Below are positions 1 to 9,464 of a DNA stretch of 64,000 nt, piece by piece (position 1 is the stretch's first letter; the number at the start of each line of letters is the position of its first letter). The stretch lies in contig NZ_UWPC01000002.1 of assembly GCF_900604935.1 (NCBI RefSeq), positions 62,001 to 126,000 on the forward strand, given 5' to 3'. Source of the DNA: Vaginisenegalia massiliensis. GTDB taxonomy: Bacteria > Bacillota > Bacilli > Lactobacillales > Aerococcaceae. The notes beneath the pieces are model-generated. The model worked only from the letters and a program-made list of their open reading frames with translations. It was not told the origin of the DNA and searched no databases. The translations under genes and the position numbers were made by a program.

Positions 1-1
1 A

Positions 2-586
2 TGGAAATTATCTCGTCGTTTAGGTATCTCATTATCAGAAACAGGTAAAGAATTAGCTAAACGTCCTTACGCACCAGGTCAACACGGTAACCAACGTAAG
101 AAAATTTCTGAATATGGTTTACAATTACAAGAAAAACAAAAATTACGTCATATGTACGGTATGAACGAACGTCAATTCGCAACGTTATTCAAAAAAGCGG
201 GTAAAATTACTGAAGGTAAACACGGTGAAAACTTCATGGCTTTACTTGAAACTCGTTTAGATAACTTAGTTTACCGTTTAGGTTTAGCTTCAACTCGTCG
301 TCAAGCGCGTCAATTAGTTAACCACGGTCACATTACTGTTGATGGTAAACGTGTAGATATTCCATCATACTTAGTTCAACCTGAACAAGTAATCGGTGTT
401 AAAGAATCTTCTCGTGATTTAGCTATCATCAAAGAATCATTAGAAAACATGGTAACACGTTTAGACTTCGTATCATTTGATGCAGACAAATTAGAAGGTA
501 AATTAACTCGCTTACCTCAACGTGCTGAATTAAATGCTGAAATCGACGAATCATTCGTTGTCGAATACTACAACAAATTAGGCTAA
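2..586 (+). CDS. rpsD: 30S ribosomal protein S4 (5' end cut by window)
   Basis: S4 is a primary 16S rRNA-binding protein of the 30S subunit. The frame is open from base 2, so the first visible codons give [18 protein letters not shown], the usual S4 N-terminal region. About eight or nine residues are missing, and 194 of roughly 203 are present. The S4 RNA-binding domain follows ([20 protein letters not shown] and [17 protein letters not shown]). An ATG at 152 is internal and is not the start. Codon use is strongly biased, as expected for a highly expressed ribosomal gene. A terminator follows 31 bases after the stop, so this is the end of its transcript. Confidence 0.97.
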   Translation, partial: WKLSRRLGISLSETGKELAKRPYAPGQHGNQRKKISEYGLQLQEKQKLRHMYGMNERQFATLFKKAGKITEGKHGENFMALLETRLDNLVYRLGLASTRRQARQLVNHGHITVDGKRVDIPSYLVQPEQVIGVKESSRDLAIIKESLENMVTRLDFVSFDADKLEGKLTRLPQRAELNAEIDESFVVEYYNKLG

Positions 587-617
587 GCCTAAAAGACAAG
601 CTTTAAGCTAGTTAAAG

Positions 618-653
618 CAGGTGGGAACCCCCAAGGGTTCTTGCCTGTTTTTT
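618..653 (+). terminator. rpsD intrinsic terminator
   Basis: A 13-bp stem (CAGGTGGGAACCC with GGGTTCTTGCCTG, including three G-U pairs) closes a short CCAA loop and is followed by a run of T. Confidence 0.9.
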
Positions 654-773
654 GCTTTGGTCATTTTTAATGATAGATTTTGTTAAATAAGATAAATATA
701 GTTTCGATATAGACAAGGTGTAAACAAATAATCTTAATTGTTTTGTTTTTTTCTTTTATTCATTTGGGTATAG

Positions 774-782
774 TGTTATAAT
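774..782 (+). promoter_or_regulatory. ezrA promoter, extended -10
   Basis: TGTTATAAT is a perfect extended -10 box. No good -35 lies 16-18 bases upstream, which extended -10 promoters tolerate. The predicted start near 789 leaves a leader of about 60 bases before ezrA. Confidence 0.65.
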
Positions 783-851
783 TTAGTGTGATAATTTATG
801 TGAAAACGACATAAATGGGCAAATAGAGACGAGTAGAGGAGCGGACAACGA

Positions 852-2576
852 ATGGCACTAAAATTTACTGATATTCTATTTATCATTATTATTCTAGTAC
901 TCGTTGCTTATGGAATAATTTATTATTTACGTACACAACGCAAGAAGGAAATTGATGAATTAGAAGAACGCAAGAACCGGATGATGGCAATTCCCATTCC
1001 TGATCAATTGTTCACTTTGAAGAATATGAATTTATCTGGTCAAACTAAGCGTAAGTATGAAAGCTTAGTGGCTACTTGGCAAACAATTACCAATTTCCAA
1101 TTCACCGAGATTGAATCAGCTTTAGTAGGGGCTGAACAATATTCAGAACAACTCAGCTTAGGTAAGACCAAGAAAGTGTTGGATCAAGCGCGGGAAATTC
1201 TTGATGAGACTGAGGTTCAAGTCAACGATCTTCACCAAGAATTAACTGAACTATTAGAGGTAGAGAAAACGAATCAAGAAAGCCATGAAGCCCTCCTTGA
1301 ACGGTATCAAGTTGCTCGTAAGAGTATCATGAACCATAGCTTTGACTATGGTCCAGCTATTGAAACCTTAGAAAAGAATCTTCAATTACTAGAATTGAAC
1401 TTCACCAAGTATACAGAATTAACCACCAATGGTGATTATCTTGAAAGTCATGACGTCTTAGGTCAGCTTGATTCTGATATGTCGAGCTTGGAAGAAATTC
1501 TTGAAAAGATCCCAGCTATGTATGACAAAATTAAGAATCAATATGAGGATTCCTTAGAAGACTTATTAGATGGCTACCAAAAAATGATTGAGAATCGCTT
1601 TAACTTTGACGAAGTGAACGTTCCTGAAGAAGTCGACCAAATTAAAGAGAAACTCAATGAGGCCAAGAATAAAATTAAGAACGCTGATTTATCAGAAGCT
1701 AAGAATTTGATGGATAAATCAGAACGCGATATTAATTCACTGTACGATTTGATGGAGACCGAGATTGCTTCGCGCGACTATGTTAACCATAATATCAACC
1801 AACTTAAAACTAAATTGGATGATGTGGCTGAAAATAACCGTTATGCGGGTATTGAAGTTGACCGTATTGCTCAGTCTTACATTCTTCACGCGAATGAAGT
1901 GGAACAAATTGGTGAAATTACCAACCAAATTAACAATGAAAGTAATCGTTTGAATGATATCAAACAAGAAATTCAAACGAACAGGGCAGTTTACACCAAG
2001 ATTGAATCACAGATGAAAAAAATCAAGCATCGCTTAGAAGAAATTGATGAAGAGCAAAGTCACATCATTGGTAATTTGGCTAACTTAACCCGTAAAGAAA
2101 AGGAAGCGAAGAGCAACCTAGACCTTTATGAATTAGAGTTGCGGAATCTAAAACGTCGAATTGAAAAGAACCACTTACCAGGTTTACAGGATTCTTATTT
2201 CCAAAAATTCTATCAAGTCACCGATCAAATTGAAGAGTTAGCTAAGCAATTAAATCGGGTTCGTGTTGATATGAACGAAGTTGAAGACACTGAATCTAGC
2301 TTGCAAAGTAACTTGGAACAGTTAGAAGGCATGACTGAAGATATTGTCGATAGTGCCCTTCTAACAGAATACATGATTCAACACTCGAATCGTTTCCGTT
2401 ATGATTTTCCTGAAGTGGATCAAGCGATTAAGGATGCCCAATACCTTTTCCATCGGGAGTATCGGTATGATGAGGCTTTAGCGGTTATTGAGAAAGCCTT
2501 GCGGCGGGTTGAGCAAGAAGCTCCAACTCAAGTGCGTCGCATGTATCACCAAGAAAAGCAAAATAGAATTTATTAA
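852..2576 (+). CDS. ezrA: septation ring formation regulator EzrA
   Basis: EzrA is a membrane-anchored negative regulator of FtsZ ring assembly, which in Firmicutes also links division to cell-wall synthesis. The 574-residue product has one N-terminal membrane segment (about residues 5-25, hydrophobic FIIIILVLVAYGIIYYL), then a basic stretch and a long run of predicted coiled coil to the C terminus, where RRVEQEAPTQVRRMYHQ is characteristic. Length matches the family (about 560-580). GAGGAGCGG upstream serves as ribosome site. The gene is monocistronic, with its own extended -10 promoter and a terminator, and neighbours rpsD as in many Lactobacillales. Confidence 0.95.
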   Translation: MALKFTDILFIIIILVLVAYGIIYYLRTQRKKEIDELEERKNRMMAIPIPDQLFTLKNMNLSGQTKRKYESLVATWQTITNFQFTEIESALVGAEQYSEQLSLGKTKKVLDQAREILDETEVQVNDLHQELTELLEVEKTNQESHEALLERYQVARKSIMNHSFDYGPAIETLEKNLQLLELNFTKYTELTTNGDYLESHDVLGQLDSDMSSLEEILEKIPAMYDKIKNQYEDSLEDLLDGYQKMIENRFNFDEVNVPEEVDQIKEKLNEAKNKIKNADLSEAKNLMDKSERDINSLYDLMETEIASRDYVNHNINQLKTKLDDVAENNRYAGIEVDRIAQSYILHANEVEQIGEITNQINNESNRLNDIKQEIQTNRAVYTKIESQMKKIKHRLEEIDEEQSHIIGNLANLTRKEKEAKSNLDLYELELRNLKRRIEKNHLPGLQDSYFQKFYQVTDQIEELAKQLNRVRVDMNEVEDTESSLQSNLEQLEGMTEDIVDSALLTEYMIQHSNRFRYDFPEVDQAIKDAQYLFHREYRYDEALAVIEKALRRVEQEAPTQVRRMYHQEKQNRIY

Positions 2577-2590
2577 GCGATATGTACTGA

Positions 2591-2630
2591 GTCGAAGGCC
2601 AGCCTTTTTGGTTCGCTTTCGACTTTTTTA
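2591..2630 (+). terminator. ezrA intrinsic terminator
   Basis: GTCGAAGGC pairs with GCTTTCGAC (one G-U) and is followed by TTTTTT. Confidence 0.85.
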
Positions 2631-2664
2631 TTGTCACTCATAGCTTCAAGAAAGAAGGAACAAG

Positions 2665-3801
2665 ATGAATTATTTTGATTATAGTGCCACCACTCAACCA
2701 GACCCAGCTGTCATGGAAAGCTACTTACAGGTCGCAAATGACTACTTTGCTAATCCGTCCAGTGCCCACCAATTAGGCCAAGCATCACACCAATTATTAT
2801 GTCAGGCTCGGGCTCAAGTAGCTGAATTGCTTCAATTTAATCCAGATGAAATTTATTTTGCGTCATCTGGAACGGAAGTTAATAATTGGATTTTACAAGC
2901 TATCGTCGATGAGGTTCATGCGGCTTCACCTGATCGTAACCGTCTGATTATCTCAGCGATTGAGCATCCATCAATCAGTCGTCAAATCCCATTGCTTCAA
3001 GAAAAAGGATATCAGGTTGACCTTTGCCCGGTATTAGCCGATGGCTGTGTGGACCTAGAGGCCTTGTCTCGATTACTGGGAAAAGACGTCCTCTTAATTT
3101 CGATTATGACGGTTAATAACGAAGTAGGGGCTGTTCAACCGATCGATGAAATTGGGCGTTTGTTGCAGAACTATCCCCAAATTATTTGGCATACGGATGC
3201 GGTTCAAGCGACGACCTGCCATTTGCATTTGCTTCACCATCCTCGGATTGATTTAGTGACTTTATCAGCGCACAAATTCCATGCCCCTCGTGGAGCAGGG
3301 GTGCTAGCTAAACGACATCGCGTCTCCTCTAAACCAATTCTTTATGGCGGTGGCCAAGAAAAAGGTCTTCGTTCGTCAACCGAAAATTTGGCTGCCATCG
3401 TAGCCATGGCTAAAGCACTGCGATTGACGATGCAAAATCAAGCAAGTAATCAAAGTAAATTAAGCCAATTTCGTCAAGAGATTATGGCGACTTTAGCAAC
3501 GAATCAGTGGCAGATATTTGCTCAAGAAAGTGGCAGTCCCCATATTATTTGTGCGGCTTTACCGCCAGTGCCAGGTGAAGTCTTGGTTCATGCTTTTGAA
3601 GAAAATCAAGTCTATATTTCGACCACATCGGCTTGCTCTTCGCGTAAGCATCAAAACCATTCAACCTTGAGTGCCATGGGGGTTGATACGTCTATTTCTC
3701 AATCTGCTATTCGCATTTCGATGTCGGCTACGACCACTCAAGATCAAGTGACGGCTTTGTGCCAAACCATTCAAACTGTGAGTCAAAACCTGCTTAAATA
3801 G
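2665..3801 (+). CDS. cysteine desulfurase, NifS/NifZ type, ThiI partner
   Basis: This PLP enzyme releases sulfur from cysteine as a persulfide. The class V aminotransferase fold is clear: DYSATTQPDPAV at the N terminus, the PLP-binding lysine in SAHKFHAPRG (K204), and the catalytic cysteine in TTSACSSRK (C324). The 378-residue length is normal. GAAGGAAC precedes ATG 2665. It ends 19 bases before the thiI start, the same pairing as nifZ-thiI of Bacillus, so it most likely supplies sulfur for 4-thiouridine in tRNA and perhaps thiamine. A second desulfurase in this window (30677) sits with mnmA instead. Confidence 0.92.
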   Translation: MNYFDYSATTQPDPAVMESYLQVANDYFANPSSAHQLGQASHQLLCQARAQVAELLQFNPDEIYFASSGTEVNNWILQAIVDEVHAASPDRNRLIISAIEHPSISRQIPLLQEKGYQVDLCPVLADGCVDLEALSRLLGKDVLLISIMTVNNEVGAVQPIDEIGRLLQNYPQIIWHTDAVQATTCHLHLLHHPRIDLVTLSAHKFHAPRGAGVLAKRHRVSSKPILYGGGQEKGLRSSTENLAAIVAMAKALRLTMQNQASNQSKLSQFRQEIMATLATNQWQIFAQESGSPHIICAALPPVPGEVLVHAFEENQVYISTTSACSSRKHQNHSTLSAMGVDTSISQSAIRISMSATTTQDQVTALCQTIQTVSQNLLK

Positions 3802-3820
3802 AATGAAAGGAGTCAAATTT

Positions 3821-5035
3821 GTGACCCAAAAACAAATCTTAATCCATTATGGTGAATTGTCGACCAAAGGCCATAATAAGAAGATGTTTACTAATCGTTT
3901 GGCTGAACATATTCGCTTACGGACCAAACATATTCCCGATTTAAAAATATTTCCTCAGTATGACTTTATGCATCTTAAGTGGGAAAGTGCTACTTATGAT
4001 GAAATCATAGCCATTTTAAAATTCATACCAGGTATTTCGCGCTTTGAACCGGTTTATCCGGTGGCTAAAGAGCTAGGTGCCATCCAAGAAAAAGCTTTGG
4101 CTTTATTTGCCGAGCTAGGTGACTACGAAGGCAAAAGCTTCCGAGTGGTGGCTAAGCGTTCAGACAAGTCCTTTGAATATGACACCTTAAGCTTGCAGCG
4201 TCAAGTTGGCGATGTGATTGGGGAAGCCTATCCTCAATTAAGTGTGGATTTACGGACGGCTGATTACAAGCTGACCATCGCTATTCATCAAGATGGAGCT
4301 TATTTAAGTTTAATTTCTATTCCTGGTTTGGGTGGCATGCCTTATGGTTCCAGCGGCAAGGGTCTCCTCATGTTATCCGGTGGGTTTGATTCACCGATTG
4401 CCGGCTATTTAATGATGAAGCGGGGTATGGAGATCGAAGCCGTTCATTTCGCTAGTCCACCTTATACCAGTCCGCAAGCCTTAGAGAAAACCAAGAAATT
4501 AACGGCTAAATTAGCAGCCTATGGTAAACCCATTCGCTTTCATGAAGTGCCTTTTACAGCCATTCAAGAAGCCATCAAAGAAGCGGTACCTGATGACTTC
4601 TCCATGACCGTCATGCGGCGGATGATGGTTCGAATTATGGACCAACTCTTGATTCAGCAAAAGGCGCAAGCCATCGTCAATGGCGAATCATTAGGGCAAG
4701 TCGCTTCGCAAACCATGAAGAGCATGGCGGTCATCAATGAAGTGACCCATACTCCTATCTTGCGTCCCTTAATCGCAACGGATAAGAATGAAATTATCGA
4801 ATTAGCTGTGAAAATTGATACCTATGCTTTGTCTAATGAACCTTTTGAAGATTGCTGTACGGTGTTTGCACCTAAGTCGCCTAAGACTAAACCACGTTTG
4901 TCTACTATCCAAGCTATGGAAGAAGCCTTGAATATCGATGAATTAGTCAGTCAAGCCGTAGCCGGGACTCGGTCTATCTTGATTGATCACGATTATCAAC
5001 CAAATAGTCAAGTCAACTTTGGTGATCTTCTTTAA
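3821..5035 (+). CDS. thiI: tRNA 4-thiouridine synthetase ThiI (tRNA sulfurtransferase)
   Basis: ThiI adenylates U8 of tRNA and transfers sulfur to make s4U. The 404-residue protein has an N-terminal ferredoxin-like/THUMP region (about 1-165) and a PP-loop ATPase with LMLSGGFDSPIAGYLMMKRG near residue 183. The C-terminal rhodanese domain of enterobacterial ThiI is absent, as usual in Firmicutes. I chose GTG 3821 because AAAGGAG lies eight bases before it. The in-frame ATG at 3803 overlaps that ribosome site and would add six atypical residues. It forms an operon with the upstream desulfurase. Confidence 0.93.
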   Translation: MTQKQILIHYGELSTKGHNKKMFTNRLAEHIRLRTKHIPDLKIFPQYDFMHLKWESATYDEIIAILKFIPGISRFEPVYPVAKELGAIQEKALALFAELGDYEGKSFRVVAKRSDKSFEYDTLSLQRQVGDVIGEAYPQLSVDLRTADYKLTIAIHQDGAYLSLISIPGLGGMPYGSSGKGLLMLSGGFDSPIAGYLMMKRGMEIEAVHFASPPYTSPQALEKTKKLTAKLAAYGKPIRFHEVPFTAIQEAIKEAVPDDFSMTVMRRMMVRIMDQLLIQQKAQAIVNGESLGQVASQTMKSMAVINEVTHTPILRPLIATDKNEIIELAVKIDTYALSNEPFEDCCTVFAPKSPKTKPRLSTIQAMEEALNIDELVSQAVAGTRSILIDHDYQPNSQVNFGDLL

Positions 5036-5121
5036 TCGGGCCAAAAGGCATATTACTTGTCGCTTTGAAAGTAAATCTATACACTTAACTTATAATAAGG
5101 ACAAGTGAAAGGATGATGAAC

Positions 5122-5607
5122 ATGCATGTAACGTTTAAAGGTGAAAAGAAAGAATTAATCGGTCTTCAACCTCAAGTTGGTCAACAAATTCCTAATGCGA
5201 CCCTCTATGATCAAGAGAATCAAGCGGTAGCTTTACATGATTTAATCGGCAAGCCGCTCATCCTAAGTGTCGTTCCCGATATCAAAACGCGTGTTTGCGA
5301 ATTGCAAACCAAAGTCTTTGATGAAAAGACTAAAGCCAAAGATTACCAATTTATCACGGTAAGTAAAAATACGCCAGAAGATTTCAAGACTTGGAATGAA
5401 GAGATGGAATTAGGGGTCAAGACCTTATCCGATACTCATAATGAATTTGCTAAGGCATTTGGTCTCGAATTAGATGGTTTAAATTTATTAACTCGTTCAG
5501 TTTTTGTCATTGACCAAACGGGTAAGATTGTATACCAAGAAATCGTCCCTGAAGTGACTGACGAACCATCATATAAAGCTGCCCTAGAAGCAGCTGACCA
5601 ATTATAA
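5122..5607 (+). CDS. tpx: thiol peroxidase, Tpx family, resolving cysteine absent
   Basis: A peroxiredoxin that reduces hydroperoxides in the cytoplasm. The 161-residue product keeps the Tpx layout: VTF start, SVVPDIKTRVC with the peroxidatic cysteine C59 and its T56 partner, and the active-site arginine in LLTRSVFVID (R125). Typical Tpx has a second, resolving cysteine about 35 residues after the first. Here that region reads SKNTPEDFKTWNEE and C59 is the only cysteine, so it would need an external thiol. ATG 5122 is preferred over 5113 and 5116 because AAAGG lies nine bases before it and the protein then starts like other Tpx. A TATAAT at 5091-5096 is a likely -10. Confidence 0.85.
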   Translation: MHVTFKGEKKELIGLQPQVGQQIPNATLYDQENQAVALHDLIGKPLILSVVPDIKTRVCELQTKVFDEKTKAKDYQFITVSKNTPEDFKTWNEEMELGVKTLSDTHNEFAKAFGLELDGLNLLTRSVFVIDQTGKIVYQEIVPEVTDEPSYKAALEAADQL

Positions 5608-5632
5608 TAGAGCCGACAATATTTTTTGAAGA

Positions 5633-5685
5633 GAGTCCCAATTTAACTCATTTGTTTATGTGAGTTAAATTGGGGCTCTTTTTCT
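5633..5685 (+). terminator. tpx intrinsic terminator
   Basis: An 18-bp stem with one G-U pair (GAGTCCCAATTTAACTCA with its complement) is followed by TTTTTC. It overlaps the first codons of a longer but unlikely sirtuin start. Confidence 0.92.
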
Positions 5686-5728
5686 TTTGCTTGGATATGG
5701 TAAACTAATGAGTAAAGGGGGGACAGTG

Positions 5729-6478
5729 ATGACGACATCAATTCAAGCATTCCATGAGGCTATTCAAGCAGCTGAACGTCTTGTTTTCTTCGGTGGGGCA
5801 GGCGTATCGACAGCCAGTGGTATTCCCGATTTCCGTTCAGCTCAAGGGCTTTTTCATCAAGATACAGGCCTACATTATGCAGCTGAAGAGATTATCTCAC
5901 ATGACTTTTTTGTTCAATATCCTGACCTATTCTTTCAATATTATCGACAACACCTGATTCATCCACAGGCTAAAGCTAATCCGGCCCATCAATATTTAGC
6001 GACTTTAGAAGAGCAAGGTAAGAATGTGACCATCATTACGCAAAATATCGATGGTTTGCATCAAGCGGCCGGCTCCCGTTCAGTGATTGAATTACATGGT
6101 TCTGTCTGGCGCAATTATTGTTGTCAATGCGGTCAGTCTTACGATCTAGCTGATTTGGTTTTGGATGACCAAGGAATTCCTCGTTGTCCTCGTGATGGAG
6201 GCATTGTTCGTCCAGATGTGGTCCTATATCAGGAAAGTCTAGATCAACAAAATTTAATTTTGGCGACAGCAGCTTTGGCCAAGGCTGATTTAGTCATTGT
6301 GGCGGGAACGTCGTTGATGGTCTATCCAGCCGCTGGCTTAATTGATTATTATCCCGGTTCTAATCTTTATCTGATCAATAAGACACCCCTTGATTTAAAT
6401 GGGCGTCCGATTCATTTTATTCAAGCGCCAATCGAAACGGTCTTCAGTCAGTTGCAAGAAAAATTAGGTTCAAGCTAG
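5729..6478 (+). CDS. NAD-dependent protein deacylase, sirtuin family
   Basis: Sirtuins remove acyl groups from lysines using NAD. Residues 23-36 carry GAGVSTASGIPDFR, 104-112 TQNIDGLHQ, the catalytic histidine is H123 in ELHGSVW, and IVRPDVVLYQE follows. The zinc site is atypical: C131-x2-C134 is normal, but the second pair reads C153-x2-D156, so the fourth ligand is Asp (C132 is a spare cysteine nearby). The start ATG 5729 follows AAAGGGGGG by six bases. A start at 5687 would lie inside the tpx terminator. The protein has 249 residues, standard for bacterial sirtuins. Substrate range cannot be told. Confidence 0.9.
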   Translation: MTTSIQAFHEAIQAAERLVFFGGAGVSTASGIPDFRSAQGLFHQDTGLHYAAEEIISHDFFVQYPDLFFQYYRQHLIHPQAKANPAHQYLATLEEQGKNVTIITQNIDGLHQAAGSRSVIELHGSVWRNYCCQCGQSYDLADLVLDDQGIPRCPRDGGIVRPDVVLYQESLDQQNLILATAALAKADLVIVAGTSLMVYPAAGLIDYYPGSNLYLINKTPLDLNGRPIHFIQAPIETVFSQLQEKLGSS

Positions 6479-6486
6479 ATAAGCGC

Positions 6487-6515
6487 TTGTTAAATGCCTG
6501 TAAATTTGCTAAACT
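6487..6515 (+). promoter_or_regulatory. promoter of the valS T-box leader
   Basis: TTGTTA (6487-6492) and TAAACT (6510-6515) are separated by 17 bases. The predicted start near 6522 is just upstream of the T-box leader. Confidence 0.55.
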
Positions 6516-6524
6516 TGGTGCCAT

Positions 6525-6770
6525 AGTAATCTAGAGATAAGAATAGGCGAAGAAGAGAAGAGTAGTTGAAGCCATTTAGAGAGAAAGCAAACGGTGAAAG
6601 CTTTCAATTTCAATGAAGGTAGCTCGGAGCCTTAGGGTGTGAACGAGAAGTAGTGCCCTACGGAGAACCCCTTCGATAACAAGGAAGAGGGATTTAAACC
6701 ATGTTTAAATCTAAACTTAGGTGGTACCACGTCAAACAACGTCCTATGCGCGAGCATAGGACGCTTTTTT
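6525..6770 (+). promoter_or_regulatory. T-box riboswitch, valS leader
   Basis: The T-box core AGGTGGTACCACG is at 6719-6731, directly before a terminator, and about 190 bases of purine-rich, foldable leader precede it, with the AGAGA-type start of stem I near 6535. T-box leaders sense uncharged tRNA; here by position the ligand should be tRNA-Val. I could not place the specifier codon with confidence from sequence alone. Uncharged tRNA pairing with the core bulge should block the terminator and turn on valS. Confidence 0.88.
6740..6770 (+). terminator. T-box controlled terminator before valS
   Basis: CGTCCTATGCG pairs with CGAGCATAGGACG and is followed by TTTTTT. It can be replaced by an antiterminator using the T-box core just upstream. 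Confidence 0.9.
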
Positions 6771-6802
6771 ATTTCTAGTGATAATAAAAGGAGGCTGATT
6801 AG

Positions 6803-9454
6803 ATGAAACAAGAACAAATGTCAACCAAATATCAACCGCAAGCCGTTGAAGCAGGTAAATATCAAGAATGGTTAGCCAAGGATGTCTTTAAACCTTCAGA
6901 AGATCCTAAAGCTGAGCCATACTCGATTGTCATTCCACCACCAAATGTTACAGGAAAACTTCATTTGGGTCACGCTTGGGATGTCACCTTACAAGATATG
7001 ATTATCCGTCAAAAACGGATGCAAGGTTTTGATACATTATGGTTGCCTGGTATGGATCACGCGGGAATTGCGACTCAAGCTAAGGTTGAAGCTAAATTAG
7101 CTGAGCAAGGTCTTTCACGCCATGATTTAGGTCGGGAAGCCTTTGTTGAAAAAGTTTGGGAATGGAAAGAGGAATATGCTCAAACCATCCGCCAACAATG
7201 GGCAAAAATGGGTATTTCGGTAGACTACTCTCGTGAACGCTTTACCCTTGATGAAGGCTTAAATAAAGCGGTGAATAAGGTTTTTGTAGAATTGTATAAT
7301 AAGGGCCTTATCTACCGAGGTGAATATATCATCAACTGGGATCCCAAAGCGCAAACAGCTTTATCTGATATGGAAGTTATCCATAAAGATGTTCAAGGAG
7401 CTTTTTATCACTTACGTTACCCAATCGCGGGGCAAGAAGGTCAATTTGTGGAAGTGGCAACAACCCGTCCTGAAACCATGTTAGGCGACACAGCCGTTGC
7501 GGTCCATCCTGAAGATGAACGTTACCAACACTTAATTGGTCAACATGTTATCTTACCTTTAGTTAACCGGGAAATTCCGATTATTGCTGACGAGTATGTA
7601 GACCGTGAATTTGGAACTGGCGTGGTTAAAATTACCCCAGCTCATGATCCGAATGACTTTGAAGTGGGCAATCGTCATGATTTACCACGTTTAAATGTGA
7701 TGAATTTAGATGCGACAATGAATGCCAAAGCAGGTAAATATGAAGGCTTAGACCGTTTTGCCGCTCGTAAACAAATCATCGCTGACTTGGATGAATTAGG
7801 CTTGTTAGTCAAAATAGAAGAAATGACCCATAGTGTGGGGCACTCAGAACGGACTGGGGTGGTAGTGGAACCTTATTTATCTACTCAATGGTTTGTTAAG
7901 ATGAAACCTTTGGCTGAAAAGGCCATCCACAATCAAACAACAGAAGATAAGGTCACTTTCTTCCCACCACGTTTTGACCAAACGTTCTTAACTTGGATGG
8001 AAAATGTTCATGATTGGGTTATTTCACGTCAATTATGGTGGGGCCACCAGATTCCTGCTTGGTACCATAAAGAAACGGGTGAAGTGTATGTAGGTGAAAC
8101 CGAACCTACTGATCCAGAAAACTGGACCCGGGAACAAGATGTTTTAGATACTTGGTTCTCTTCAGCTTTATGGCCGTTTTCGACCATGGGATGGCCAGAC
8201 CAAGAACGTGATTTGGATCGCTATTTCCCAACGAACACTCTAGTTACGGGTTATGATATTATCTTCTTCTGGGTTAGTCGAATGATCTTCCAAAGTTTAG
8301 AGTTTACTGGTCGGCGTCCATTCGAAAATGTTTTGATGCATGGTTTAATTCGGGATGCTCAAGGCCGAAAGATGTCTAAATCTTTAGGCAATGGGATTGA
8401 TCCAATGGACGTGATCGATGAATATGGCTGTGATTCCCTTCGTTGGTTTTTAGCTAACGGATCAGCTCCAGGTCAAGATGTCCGCTATAGTCCTGAAAAA
8501 TTAGCAGCCGCTTGGAATTTCATCAACAAGATTTGGAATGCGAGCCGCTATGTTTTAATGAACGTGGGCCCAGATTTTAATCTAGATACTATCGAAATAG
8601 GTGATGATCAAACCTTAGCTGATCAATGGATTTTAGCTCGTCTGCAAACTACCATCGAAGACGTGACGCGTTTATTTGATAAATTTGAGTTTGGTGAAGC
8701 CGGTCGTGTCTTGTATCACTTTATTTGGGATGACTACTGTGATTGGTATATTGAAATGACCAAAGAGAGCTTGCAAGATACCACTAAAGAACATCGGACA
8801 ACTAAATCTATCTTAGTTTATGTCTTAGATCAGTTCCTTCGTCTACTTCATCCAATCATGCCATTTGTTACCGAAGAAATTTGGCAACAAATCGCCGGTC
8901 AAGACTCATCAATCGTGACGGCTGCTTACCCTCAGGTTCAAGCAGAGTACCAAAATCCTACCGCAGTAGCGGCCATGGAAGATTTGATGGAATTAATTCG
9001 CTCAGTTCGGACTATCCGTAACGAAATGAATACCCCATTATCAAAACCAGTTGATTTGATGATTAAAGCGCAAGATGATGCAACCAAAACCTTGTTGGAA
9101 GCCAACCGTGCATACATTGACCGCTTCTGTAATCCAGCTGAATTAGTTATTGAGTTAGATCCTAGTTTACCGGAAGAAGTGGTTTCCCAGACCTTATCTT
9201 TTGCTCAAATCTTTATGCCGCTGAAGGGCTTAATTAAGCTTGAAGACGAAATTCAACGTTTAGAGAAAGATTTGGCTAAATTAGACCAAGAAATCGAACG
9301 TATCGATAAGAAGGTAGCCAATGAGAATTTTGTGAAGAAAGCGCCAGCTAAAGTGGTTCAGGAAGAAGAAGCTAAGCGACAAGACTATCTTAAACAACAG
9401 ACTGCTGTGGCTGAACGGTTAGCTCAAATGAAAGCGATGCTCGAGGCAGAATAG
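6803..9454 (+). CDS. valS: valyl-tRNA synthetase
   Basis: A class I synthetase charging tRNA-Val. The HIGH-type motif is HLGH at 54-57 within [14 protein letters not shown], the KMSKS motif is at 523-527, the CP1 editing domain lies between ([17 protein letters not shown]), an anticodon-binding domain follows, and the last 70 residues form the usual tRNA-binding coiled coil ([15 protein letters not shown]). The 883-residue length fits. AAAGGAGG precedes ATG 6803. It is transcribed through a T-box leader and is followed after only 10 bases by folC, so the two share a transcript. Confidence 0.98.
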   Translation: MKQEQMSTKYQPQAVEAGKYQEWLAKDVFKPSEDPKAEPYSIVIPPPNVTGKLHLGHAWDVTLQDMIIRQKRMQGFDTLWLPGMDHAGIATQAKVEAKLAEQGLSRHDLGREAFVEKVWEWKEEYAQTIRQQWAKMGISVDYSRERFTLDEGLNKAVNKVFVELYNKGLIYRGEYIINWDPKAQTALSDMEVIHKDVQGAFYHLRYPIAGQEGQFVEVATTRPETMLGDTAVAVHPEDERYQHLIGQHVILPLVNREIPIIADEYVDREFGTGVVKITPAHDPNDFEVGNRHDLPRLNVMNLDATMNAKAGKYEGLDRFAARKQIIADLDELGLLVKIEEMTHSVGHSERTGVVVEPYLSTQWFVKMKPLAEKAIHNQTTEDKVTFFPPRFDQTFLTWMENVHDWVISRQLWWGHQIPAWYHKETGEVYVGETEPTDPENWTREQDVLDTWFSSALWPFSTMGWPDQERDLDRYFPTNTLVTGYDIIFFWVSRMIFQSLEFTGRRPFENVLMHGLIRDAQGRKMSKSLGNGIDPMDVIDEYGCDSLRWFLANGSAPGQDVRYSPEKLAAAWNFINKIWNASRYVLMNVGPDFNLDTIEIGDDQTLADQWILARLQTTIEDVTRLFDKFEFGEAGRVLYHFIWDDYCDWYIEMTKESLQDTTKEHRTTKSILVYVLDQFLRLLHPIMPFVTEEIWQQIAGQDSSIVTAAYPQVQAEYQNPTAVAAMEDLMELIRSVRTIRNEMNTPLSKPVDLMIKAQDDATKTLLEANRAYIDRFCNPAELVIELDPSLPEEVVSQTLSFAQIFMPLKGLIKLEDEIQRLEKDLAKLDQEIERIDKKVANENFVKKAPAKVVQEEEAKRQDYLKQQTAVAERLAQMKAMLEAE

Positions 9455-9464
9455 GAGTCTGAAG

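Noticed and set aside
1737-1976. Minus-strand open frame inside ezrA
   Set aside because: Shadow of the coding strand; no ribosome site, promoter or recognisable protein.
3803-3820. Upstream ATG as thiI start
   Set aside because: It overlaps the ribosome site AAAGGAG that serves GTG 3821 and adds residues not typical of ThiI.
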